Source: a virus
DNA: 53,685 bases
IMG/VR virus record: IMGVR_UViG_3300047359_000099
Span: 1 to 53,685 of that record
Reading direction: 5' to 3' (one strand)
Below the pieces are notes generated by a model. That model searched no databases. It was not told the DNA's origin and saw only the letters and a list, made by a program, of their open reading frames with translations. This document shows, one piece after another, positions 23,818-31,683 of the stretch. The position numbers and the translations under genes are program-made. Within the stretch, counting starts at the first letter, position 1, and each line of letters starts with the position of its first letter.

Positions 23818-25452
23818 TTAAAATGTTCCGCCGTCAATAGCAGTAACTGTTACCGCACCACTTGATACTGTAAAGTTGTCTGAATGAAATGAAGCAATAC
23901 CTTTTACTGAAGCAGTTGCATCTTTAATAGATACAGCACCACTTGAAACATCAAAGATAGCAGAAGCAAAACTTGCGATACCTTTATTAGATGTTGTAGC
24001 GTCTTCTGCAGACAATGTGATTGCACCGTCAGCATTAGTTACATCAATACCTTCACCAGCAGTTAAAGTTGCAAGTTCCATGTCTCCATTAGAACCATTA
24101 CCAACCAATAACTGACCAGCAGCAGGAGCAGCACCGTCTACAGAAGTGATTGAACCACTTAATGCAAGACCAGCACCTGAAAGGTTACCAGCTGTTGAAA
24201 GACTACCAACTGTTAATGCACCAAATTCTGCATCACCAACACTTCCTGAGAAGACTGAAGATGTATCTGTTGCATCTTGGATGAACTTAAACTTACCATC
24301 TGAATCGTCCATACCAAAGAAACCAACTTTTGCAGCTGAACCATTGTGCCAGTTGAATTTGATACCTCTGTCTAAGTTATCGTCTGAAGTTCCTTCACCG
24401 ATTTCAAATACAGGGTCATCAATTTCTACTGTTGTAGAGTTAACTGTTGTTGTTGTTCCGTTTACTGTCAAGTTGCCAGAAACTGTTAGGTTACCTGAAG
24501 CAGCGATGTTAGTAGATGTGATGTCATCCGATGTAAGTGTTCCATCAACGTCTACGTTGTTGAAAGTTACGTTAGATGTTGTTGCAACTGCCTGACCAAT
24601 AGATAAATCTACTGTTTGACCTGATACAGAAGTTGTTACACCAGTTCCACCACTAAATGTGATTGACTGAGAGTCTAAGTCGACTGAACCACTTCCACTG
24701 TCACCAGCCATGTCTAAGTCTTGTGCTGTGATGTTTGAATCTACATATGCTTTAACAGATTGCTGAGAAGGAACTTTAACTGCAGAGTTTGAAGCCATAT
24801 TGTCTTCGTCTACTAAGAAGTCGATTTTTCCTACTGTTACGTTAGCGTCAAGAATCTTAGCAGTTGTAACTTTATCGTTTCCGATTGTTACTGCACCACT
24901 AGATGCCATAGTTGCATCACCACTCATTGATACGTTATCGAATGAATTACTTCCATCATGAACAAGCATTTGTCCGCCTGTTGGAGATGAAATATCTGAA
25001 TCCGTTGCACCTGCTAGTGTTGATGTTGTTGATAAGAATGATAAGTTTCCACTACCATCTGTACCAATTACTTGGTTTGCAGAACCGTCTGCAGTTGGAA
25101 GTACGAATGTAGTTGATGCAGCTAATGTATCGGCAGCTTTCAATGCAACGAAGTTTGTTCCGTTGTCTGAATCTTCCAATAACTGTACACTTGCACCAGC
25201 AGTTGCACCATTACCAACTTTAAAGTTAGCAGGTGTTGCAGCTGAACCACCTAGTATATCCGTATAATATTTACCACCAATTGCTTGAATAAGTGGAGTA
25301 GAGTTATCTGAGTCTACTGATTCGATATATAGTTTCGCACCAGCTCCCGAATTCGCTCTATCTTGTACATATGCCAACTCACCTACTGATAAATCACTCG
25401 TAGATGGAGCCGCAACACCTGTACTTCTTTTAATTTGAATTACTGTTGCCAT
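23818..25452 (-). CDS. Modular tail-fibre-type protein, Mtd-like N-terminus, IDGGTF end
   Basis: 544 residues. It starts MATVIQIKRSTGVAAPSTSD then LSVGELAYVQD, the same N-terminal module as the next gene. Later modules include FVLPTADGSANQVIGTDGSG, the KVPSQQSVKAYVDSN segment widespread in marine phage fibres, NLTVNGTTTTVNSTTVEIDD with FEIGEGTSDDN and GIKFNWHNG, and repeated TASVKGIASF units (~490-530). It ends VTAIDGGTF. The protein is probably a trimeric fibre or baseplate-attached adhesin. AGGAGAAAAAAATGG supports the start. A 148-bp gap, the longest in the window, precedes it. Confidence 0.85.
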   Translation of the reverse strand: MATVIQIKRSTGVAAPSTSDLSVGELAYVQDRANSGAGAKLYIESVDSDNSTPLIQAIGGKYYTDILGGSAATPANFKVGNGATAGASVQLLEDSDNGTNFVALKAADTLAASTTFVLPTADGSANQVIGTDGSGNLSFLSTTSTLAGATDSDISSPTGGQMLVHDGSNSFDNVSMSGDATMASSGAVTIGNDKVTTAKILDANVTVGKIDFLVDEDNMASNSAVKVPSQQSVKAYVDSNITAQDLDMAGDSGSGSVDLDSQSITFSGGTGVTTSVSGQTVDLSIGQAVATTSNVTFNNVDVDGTLTSDDITSTNIAASGNLTVSGNLTVNGTTTTVNSTTVEIDDPVFEIGEGTSDDNLDRGIKFNWHNGSAAKVGFFGMDDSDGKFKFIQDATDTSSVFSGSVGDAEFGALTVGSLSTAGNLSGAGLALSGSITSVDGAAPAAGQLLVGNGSNGDMELATLTAGEGIDVTNADGAITLSAEDATTSNKGIASFASAIFDVSSGAVSIKDATASVKGIASFHSDNFTVSSGAVTVTAIDGGTF

Positions 25453-25600
25453 TTTTTTCTCCTGAAAAAATTAGTTATTTTTTAATAAAATTATGTTAAT
25501 TCTAGTTGTCTAGAATATGATTCATTATGTATTCTGTCCACTCACTATGTGGGTCGCTGTCTCACTGTCGACAACCTTGATTTGTCTTTTATTTAGACAA
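25453..25600. other. Longest intergenic gap (148 bp), with inverted repeats and a CTAAATA
   Basis: No ORF with support is seen. The gap holds a perfect 7-bp inverted repeat ATTCTAG/CTAGAAT (25499-25516) and a second hairpin TTGTCT/AGACAA (25582-25600) abutting the upstream gene's stop. The loop side of the second hairpin contains minus-strand CTAAATA (25590-25596). No clear U-tract follows either hairpin. The CTAAATA would give the 544-residue fibre gene a long leader of about 130 nt, so its promoter role is uncertain. Confidence 0.5.
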
Positions 25601-25855
25601 TTAGAATGTTCCACCATCGAGGATGGTAGTTGTAGTCCACTTATCTGAAGCAGCATCGTAAGATAGAAGACCGTCATCTGTTTCAGATGCGTTTACGTCT
25701 GCAAGTTCATTGATTGATTTTGTAGTTAAGTCCGAACCGCCCGAAACAGAAGCAGCATTTCCTACTGCAACTTGTTTCGCACGTAGATTGCTTCCACCTT
25801 GTACTCTGCCGCCTATTGTTGCGACTCTACTTAATGTTCCTTTAATATTGCTCAT
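25601..25855 (-). CDS. Small fibre-associated protein ending in LDGGTF
   Basis: 84 residues. It begins MSNIKGTLSRVATIGGRVQG and has SGGSDLTTKSINELADVNAS, a segment common in marine phage fibre modules (INELxDV). It ends TTTTILDGGTF, as two other cassette proteins do. It overlaps the previous gene with an ATGA junction. Likely a small fibre adaptor or tip; function unassigned. Confidence 0.75.
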   Translation of the reverse strand: MSNIKGTLSRVATIGGRVQGGSNLRAKQVAVGNAASVSGGSDLTTKSINELADVNASETDDGLLSYDAASDKWTTTTILDGGTF

Positions 25856-26184
25856 CTTGTAACTCCCGGCGTAATTATAGCTTGTCCTTCAACAACACGT
25901 GTCTTGAGACCATTACCATCAGTTGTGACCAAGTCATAAACATACCTGCCTGGACTCATAGCTGCTGTTACAGTGTCGGTGAGTGACATAGTGACCTGTC
26001 CTGTAGCATCTTGTACAGTACAAGCAAATGTTGCTGCTACTGTACTAGATTCATAAGTTTTTCGAATTTGTCCTGTTGCACTATACCCTGACATATTCAA
26101 AACTGCACCGTTAACATCTGTAACGTCAACAGTAATCTGAAAGTCAGCACCTTGGTCTACGAATATATTTGCAATTATGGCCAT
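25852..26184 (-). CDS. Small beta-sandwich-like structural protein
   Basis: 110 residues starting MAIIANIFVDQGADFQITVD. It shows alternating beta strands (VTDVNGAVLNMSGY, ATFACTVQDATGQVTMSLTD, SPGRYVYDLVTTDGNG), a pattern like BppU/Ig-like N-terminal domains of phage baseplate or fibre proteins that take up a (D/G)-x-F-x-ITVxVxD start. No catalytic features. Its ATG lies 5 nt after TATAAATA with no Shine-Dalgarno, and its end overlaps the next gene by 4 bp. Confidence 0.75.
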   Translation of the reverse strand: MAIIANIFVDQGADFQITVDVTDVNGAVLNMSGYSATGQIRKTYESSTVAATFACTVQDATGQVTMSLTDTVTAAMSPGRYVYDLVTTDGNGLKTRVVEGQAIITPGVTR

Positions 26185-26189
26185 TTAAC

Positions 26190-26197
26190 TATTTATA
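26190..26197 (-). promoter_or_regulatory. Late promoter box, leaderless class, before 110-residue structural gene
   Basis: Minus strand TATAAATA-GTTAA-ATG in the 18-bp gap after repeat protein C. The box-to-ATG spacing is exactly 5 nt. Confidence 0.75.
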
Positions 26198-26202
26198 CCT
26201 TT

Positions 26203-27321
26203 TTATGTTTTACTAAACTGTGCAGTTGGAACAGATTGGTGAATATTCTCAACAGTGCCACTATCATTGACGTACACTTTATTTAGTTTCTTTATTTGGT
26301 TTCCATCATTTACATATATCCCTTTAACTTTAGCGATCGGCCCAATACTTCTAGTTGTACTATAATCTTGTTGATATATGTAAGGTTGTTGTACTTGATA
26401 TGCAACTTGATACGTAACTTGGTATGTAGTGGGTTGTCTAGCATTAGCAATATAAGGTTGCTGTGCATTCGCAATATACGGATAAGGTTGTTGTGTTATC
26501 CTAATAACAGGGGTGTTATATGCCCTCTGTAAAATATAAGGTGTCTGTGCATTAGCAATGTAAGGTGTTTGTGCATTTACAGGATTCCTATATGTAAATG
26601 GATTCCTATTCTGATACGTAAATGGTGTCTGAGCATTAGCAACTGCAGTACTAGGTTGTCTATGTTGATAGGTGAACGGTGTCTGTGCCTCAGCAGTATA
26701 TGGATATGTTGTTATCGCTGGTTGCTGATGATTATAATTCCTCGTCCTTATTACAGGGTATGTAGTAGGTTGTCTAGCATTAGCAATATAAGGTTGTCTA
26801 GCTTCTCTAGTATATGTAAACGGTGTTTGTCCTTGTCTAGCATATGTAAATGGATGTCTATAAGACACCTGTGTTTGTGCAACACCTTGTCTAGAATATG
26901 TTGTCGGGTGTCGATATGCAACTTGGTATGTAGCAGGTTGTCTATGTTGATAAGTAGACGGTTGCTGTGAAGTAGTCGGACTCTGATGCTGATATGTAGA
27001 AGGTTGTTGGTTTATATACGGAGCATTTTGCTGTATAGTTACCTGTATTTCTTTCTGTGCTGTTCTTGGATACGTAAATGGACTCTGATAAGTCGTCTGT
27101 GCTTGAGCATTTGCAGTATATGGTTGAGTACCGATAACAGGTGTTCTGTAACTAGCAGGGTGTTGATACGTAACTTGATAATCTTGTTGTCCGATAGCAG
27201 GATATGAATACGTAGCTGGTTGTTGTGCTATAGCAGGTACAGGTCTTCTTCCTTCAGTTTCCACACTCAACGTTTGTTGGAATGTGAAAGGGTTATTTTG
27301 TTGTGTAAATCCTGTGGCCAT
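26203..27321 (-). CDS. Pro/Tyr/Gln-rich repeat protein (repeat protein C)
   Basis: 372 residues. The N-terminus (MATGFTQQNNPFTFQQTLSV) leads into degenerate repeats of the same vocabulary as A and B (QPSTYQHRQPATYQVAYRHP, TPFTYQNRNPFTYRNPVNAQ, QPYIANARQPTTYQV), but with more variation and a few Asp, Glu and Lys. The unique C-terminus has two copies of a short motif (GIYVNDGNQIKKLNK and VYVNDSGTVENIHQ) like the VNDGG-type motif of marine phage fibres. GAGG supports the start, one base past the stop of the preceding gene. Probably an older or diverged paralogue of A and B. Confidence 0.83.
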   Translation of the reverse strand: MATGFTQQNNPFTFQQTLSVETEGRRPVPAIAQQPATYSYPAIGQQDYQVTYQHPASYRTPVIGTQPYTANAQAQTTYQSPFTYPRTAQKEIQVTIQQNAPYINQQPSTYQHQSPTTSQQPSTYQHRQPATYQVAYRHPTTYSRQGVAQTQVSYRHPFTYARQGQTPFTYTREARQPYIANARQPTTYPVIRTRNYNHQQPAITTYPYTAEAQTPFTYQHRQPSTAVANAQTPFTYQNRNPFTYRNPVNAQTPYIANAQTPYILQRAYNTPVIRITQQPYPYIANAQQPYIANARQPTTYQVTYQVAYQVQQPYIYQQDYSTTRSIGPIAKVKGIYVNDGNQIKKLNKVYVNDSGTVENIHQSVPTAQFSKT

Positions 27322-27322
27322 C

Positions 27323-28933
27323 TTAATAGAACCTCAATCGTTTAGGGGCATTAACCACTGTGAACCCCTGATGAGCTGATGGTAGTCCTCCACCAACAAT
27401 CCAGTTCACCCCTTGAATATTATATACTCCGCCAGATGGAGACCCTGTATTGACCGCTTGCATATATATCACTGGTATTCCACTAATGTGATTCCAAGTA
27501 TTACTCTGATAACTCCAGTAAGCATATTCTATCCTACTCCACTGACCAGTAGCATTTAATCTCATAGGTTGACTTGGTTTTAATTGTATATGATTATTCA
27601 CAGCTGGGTCATGTGAGTACAACCCAGTCCAAGTCATTGTTCCACCCATTCTTTGAGTTGTCTTCCAAGATGTTGGTACGCCTTGTGTTCCTTGACCCGC
27701 TAAAACTTGGGCGGGTACCCCCGAGAATGGGGGTAAGAAAGCACCTGTTGCGCCAGATTGAGGGGAACCACTGTTAGTATTACCATCAACACCTGCTGGA
27801 GCATAGAATGACCCAAGTCTTGAGCCCATGGCAGCAAATTCGTCTGTTCCAACCAAACCACCATAACTATACTGTTGGTGATTTCCTGGGCCATGGAAAT
27901 ATTCTCCAACTATAGGGTCGGGATACTGATAAGCGACCGCTAGTTGGTTTTGTCCTATAGCAGGAACTTGATTTGGTTGCTGATATATGTAAGGTTGTTG
28001 TATCGTGGTTTGATAACTTGCTTGGTAATTACCAGTCGCTGTATATATCACTGGTCTTTGAGCAATTGATTGTGTAGTGAACTGATATGTTGCTGGTTGT
28101 CTAAACCCATAATTACCTTGTATCTGAGCAATATAAGGTGATTGCGCTTGTACACTCGCCTGAGCGTTTGCTTGATATGTGTATTCTTGTATTGCTGGTT
28201 GTTGTGCAATAACTTGATATGTAGCATTTACCGCTGTTTGTCTATTTGCAATTGAAGGATTAGCATTATCAATCGTAGTTTGTCTATTTGCAATTACAGG
28301 ATGTCTGTAAGACGCTGGTTGTTGAGCAGTGTTTTGTCTATTCGCAATGTACGGATATGTATAAGGTTGCTGTGTTTGTGCTACATATTGTCCATTAGCA
28401 ATGTATGGATACGGTTGCTGAGCATTAGCAGTATATTGATACGTTGTTTGATTGTTATACGTAAACGGTATCTGTTTATTTACTTGGTTTTGATAAGGTT
28501 GTTGTGCAATAACAGGATTCTGATACGGAATATTACCCTGTAGGTTATAGATACTAGGTTGTCTTGCATTAGCAATATACGGTGTTTGAATCTGATTTTG
28601 ATATGTACTCGGTTGTCTTGCATTAGCAATATATGGTTGTCGACCATTCACTGGATTTCTATACGTACTAGGTTGCTGATTTACATAGGTAGAGGGTTGT
28701 CTACCTTGTCCAACATATGTAGCAGGAACTTGATGCTGATATGGTGTTGGCGTTCGTCCCTGTCTAGCATAGGTGAATGGACTCCTATTCTGATATGTAA
28801 AGGGTACTTGTTGATTGGCAGGTTGTCGAGCTATACGTTGTCTTATGACTGGTGCTGTACCAGTTGCAATAGCTTGTCCTTGATACGGTTGTTGTATCGT
28901 AGAGCCAATGTTTATATAAATTTCATCTGCCAT
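27323..28933 (-). CDS. Pro/Tyr/Gln-rich repeat protein (repeat protein D) with unique C-terminal domain
   Basis: 536 residues. Residues ~1-330 contain degenerate repeats (QVPFTYQNRSPFTYARQGRT, QPSTYRNPVNGRQPYIANAR, later ATYQFTTQSIAQRPVIYTA), more Gln/Ala-rich than A and B. From about residue 335 a unique domain begins (DPIVGEYFHGPGNHQQYSYG) with Gly/Ser-rich and Trp-containing segments (MTWTGLYSHDPAVNNHIQLK, WSRIEYAYWSYQSNTW) and ends APKRLRFY. Like B it therefore pairs a repeat shaft with a C-terminal globular candidate tip. No clear Shine-Dalgarno. It starts 1 nt after the preceding fibre gene. Confidence 0.83.
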   Translation of the reverse strand: MADEIYINIGSTIQQPYQGQAIATGTAPVIRQRIARQPANQQVPFTYQNRSPFTYARQGRTPTPYQHQVPATYVGQGRQPSTYVNQQPSTYRNPVNGRQPYIANARQPSTYQNQIQTPYIANARQPSIYNLQGNIPYQNPVIAQQPYQNQVNKQIPFTYNNQTTYQYTANAQQPYPYIANGQYVAQTQQPYTYPYIANRQNTAQQPASYRHPVIANRQTTIDNANPSIANRQTAVNATYQVIAQQPAIQEYTYQANAQASVQAQSPYIAQIQGNYGFRQPATYQFTTQSIAQRPVIYTATGNYQASYQTTIQQPYIYQQPNQVPAIGQNQLAVAYQYPDPIVGEYFHGPGNHQQYSYGGLVGTDEFAAMGSRLGSFYAPAGVDGNTNSGSPQSGATGAFLPPFSGVPAQVLAGQGTQGVPTSWKTTQRMGGTMTWTGLYSHDPAVNNHIQLKPSQPMRLNATGQWSRIEYAYWSYQSNTWNHISGIPVIYMQAVNTGSPSGGVYNIQGVNWIVGGGLPSAHQGFTVVNAPKRLRFY

Positions 28934-28934
28934 A

Positions 28935-31478
28935 TCATATCACAAACCATAGATGACCACTACTAGTACTTCCGACTGATGTAGGTGCGCTACTTGTTAT
29001 TTCATAATCTAATGCCAAATCTATTCTCCCATCGGTAGTAGTGTTGTTACCACCGTCTGCGTTATCGTTATATGATAATTTGATACCATTATTATATGTA
29101 GGTGTTCCGTTTGAGACCTTTAATGTGTCTGCAACTCTATCGTCTGTGAAATATACAAAGTTAGCATCCTCACCTACAGAACTTGTACTTGTACTTTGGT
29201 CGCCTGGCGCCCAAGCAGAACCACTCCACACTAGTACCTGACCACTACTTGCACCACTACTAACATTACTTAGGTCTTCTATACTAGCAAGACTAATTCT
29301 ACCATCTGCTCTTGCATCTGCTCTAGCGTTCGTAAAGTACAGATTAGTCTCTTCAGTTATGCCTGAAGTTTTAAGTGTAATATCACTTGAACCATCGAAT
29401 GATTGACCTGAAATAGTTCTTGCATTGGCAAGTGTAGTTGCTGTTCCAGCATTACCACTTGTGTCTTGATTACCACTAGCGTTTACGCCAGGTAAATCAA
29501 TAGCAGCAGAACCATTAAATGACACTCCACCAATATTTCTTGCAGTTTCTAATATTGTAGCACTGGCTGCATTACCACTTGTGTCTTGATTACCACTAGC
29601 GTTTACGCCTGGCAAGTCAATATTTGCAGTACCATCAAATGATACACCACCAAGTGTTCTTGCGGTCTCAAGTGCAGTAGCAGTAGATGCATTTCCAGTC
29701 AATTCACCATAGAAATCTTTTGCGTAGATTTTCCTCCATGTCTTACCATCAGCACCTAAATCATAAGTCTCATGGTCATCTGGCATGATACCTGAATCGA
29801 CATCAGCATTAAAAACAATATTGTCTGTATCTGCATCACCGAATGTTATATTACCGTTTGCAGTAATATTTCCAGTAGCAGTAATGTTACCACCGACATT
29901 TAAATTCTTTGCGATTGCAACACCACCATCAACAATCAAAGCACCACTTGACAAAGTTGTTGATTGTGCAGTATTATTTAAATTTGTTTGACCAGTTACG
30001 TCTAGTGTACCACTCAAAGATGCATCACTTAAAGATGTAAGTCCTGTAACTCCAAGCGTTCCGCCAACAGAAGTATTTCCTGTAACTCCAAGTGTTCCGC
30101 CAAGAGAAGTATTTCCTGTAACTCCAAGTGTTCCGCCAACATGAGTATTCTTTGCAATTCCAAGACCGCCGTCAATTCTAACTGCACCTGTAGTAGTACT
30201 TGAAGACTGAGTAGTGCTATTAAAGTTAGTAATACCATTTACATCTAGTGTACTTGATAATGATGTAGCACCTGTAACTCCTAAAGTTCCGCCTATTAAT
30301 GCGTTAGTAGAGATGTCTGCACTACCGTTAAGGTCTAAATCACCATCGATTCTTGTTCCGTCTAATGTTGTAGCACCATCAACGTCCAACGTTCCTGTCA
30401 TTGATGTATTACCAAGAACACCTAAATCTGCTCGTAATGTTGTGTTATTAAGAACGTCTAGTGTTGAATCGATATCTGTAGCACCATCAATGTTAACACT
30501 TCCACTTAATGTTGAGTTACCATCTACTTGTAGATTAGCAGCAAAGTCGACATTCCCACCGACAAATAATTTCTTTTTGATTCCAACACCACCATCAACA
30601 ATCAAAGCACCTGTTGAAGTACTTGAAGATTCTGTCGTGCTGTTTAAATTTGTTATACCAGTTACATCTAATGAACTAGATAATGTTGAAGCACCTTGAA
30701 CACCAAATGTGCCTCCAACTGTTGTATTACCTGTGACACCAAGTGTACCACCAAACGTACCAGCATCGCCGACACTCAAGTCTCCAGTAAGTGTTGCATC
30801 AATACCAGCGTAATCACCACCAGTAATTGTAGCACCACTACCATCTGTAAGTGTTGGAGATGTTAATGTACCTCCAGTATGGACGGTTACATCACCATTG
30901 ATTTTTGTTTTACCTTCTAACTGAATTTTGATATCAGAACTTTCACGAGAGGTTACCCTAGGGTCAACCTCACCGTTAATGATAACACCTTTTGAGTTAT
31001 TATTATAGATATCACCTGTAGCAGTAGTAGACCAAAAACCTGTTGTTGAACCAGCGGCATCTGTTCCTAAGTATGAACCTGTGAATGAGAAGACGGTTAC
31101 TTCATCGCCGACTGAAGCAGCAGACTGTAACTGAATTGAATTGTAAGTAGTTGCGTTAAGTATACCAAATCCACCGATAGAATATTCACTAGAAAAGTTC
31201 TTTTGTATACCATTGACATACACTTGAACTCTATTAGCTTTAAATTCTAACTCGTGATTTGCAACATCATTACCACTAAACGTGGTTTGACCTGCTGTTG
31301 CAACGAAGCGATATTCTTGGAAAAAGAATGCTTTATCTTCAATACTATTAACTGCATCGACAAGAGTTTCTTGACTTTCTGTTCTCAGACCACTTGTGTC
31401 TCCCATATCCGAAGATACTTCATTGAAGACTTGTCTGAATGTTTCTATAGTACTGTATTGGTCTACTTGTTTAGCCAT
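28935..31478 (-). CDS. Long modular tail-fibre-type protein with GGTLGVTGNT repeats
   Basis: 847 residues. The N-terminus (QYSTIETFRQVFNEVSSDMGD) and next ~150 residues (FQEYRFVATAGQTTFSGND, VQVYVNGIQKNFSSEYSIGG) look like an attachment domain followed by a jelly-roll-like module common in cyanophage fibres. Residues ~220-560 are repeats around LGGTLGVTGNTSVGGTLGVT, alternating with SSTSTGALIVDGGVGIKK. Then come IMPDDHETYDLGADGKTWR and DFYGELTGNASTAT, and a tail ending TSSGHLWFVI. The fold is probably a trimeric beta-stranded shaft. It overlaps the upstream small gene by 8 bp. Confidence 0.85.
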   Translation of the reverse strand: MAKQVDQYSTIETFRQVFNEVSSDMGDTSGLRTESQETLVDAVNSIEDKAFFFQEYRFVATAGQTTFSGNDVANHELEFKANRVQVYVNGIQKNFSSEYSIGGFGILNATTYNSIQLQSAASVGDEVTVFSFTGSYLGTDAAGSTTGFWSTTATGDIYNNNSKGVIINGEVDPRVTSRESSDIKIQLEGKTKINGDVTVHTGGTLTSPTLTDGSGATITGGDYAGIDATLTGDLSVGDAGTFGGTLGVTGNTTVGGTFGVQGASTLSSSLDVTGITNLNSTTESSSTSTGALIVDGGVGIKKKLFVGGNVDFAANLQVDGNSTLSGSVNIDGATDIDSTLDVLNNTTLRADLGVLGNTSMTGTLDVDGATTLDGTRIDGDLDLNGSADISTNALIGGTLGVTGATSLSSTLDVNGITNFNSTTQSSSTTTGAVRIDGGLGIAKNTHVGGTLGVTGNTSLGGTLGVTGNTSVGGTLGVTGLTSLSDASLSGTLDVTGQTNLNNTAQSTTLSSGALIVDGGVAIAKNLNVGGNITATGNITANGNITFGDADTDNIVFNADVDSGIMPDDHETYDLGADGKTWRKIYAKDFYGELTGNASTATALETARTLGGVSFDGTANIDLPGVNASGNQDTSGNAASATILETARNIGGVSFNGSAAIDLPGVNASGNQDTSGNAGTATTLANARTISGQSFDGSSDITLKTSGITEETNLYFTNARADARADGRISLASIEDLSNVSSGASSGQVLVWSGSAWAPGDQSTSTSSVGEDANFVYFTDDRVADTLKVSNGTPTYNNGIKLSYNDNADGGNNTTTDGRIDLALDYEITSSAPTSVGSTSSGHLWFVI

Positions 31479-31683
31479 GAATTTTATCTACCAGTTGTGT
31501 TAATAATGTTTTAATATCTGAAACATCTTTCTTTAAATTATTTATCTCTTCTACTTGTTTTTTGAAGGTTTCTTTCCTAAGTTTTTGCGCCCTATAAGCA
31601 TTAATATCAGTATTCACCACAGCAGTAGATTCCGAATCTCTTGCTAATGATGAATGACCTTCTACTTTCCAATATTCAGTCAC
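31471..31683 (-). CDS. Small coiled-coil virion-associated protein
   Basis: I place the start at the GTG at 31683 because it forms a TAGTG junction with the stop of the giant upstream gene; an in-frame ATG at 31701 lies inside that gene. The 70-residue product begins TEYWKVEGHSSLARDSEST after the initiator, with VVNTDINAYRAQKLRKE and a C-terminal heptad-like helix (NNLKKDVSDIKTLLTQLVDK). Small proteins with this WxVEGHxSLxRD...NTDxxAY layout are common in T4-like phage structural regions, often without assigned function. Confidence 0.72.
   Translation of the reverse strand: MTEYWKVEGHSSLARDSESTAVVNTDINAYRAQKLRKETFKKQVEEINNLKKDVSDIKTLLTQLVDKIHG

Noticed and set aside
22955-25452. Diversity-generating retroelement target, suggested by Mtd-like N-termini
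   Set aside because: No reverse transcriptase, template repeat or adenine-mutagenised variable repeat is visible in the window; only the N-terminal domain type is shared.
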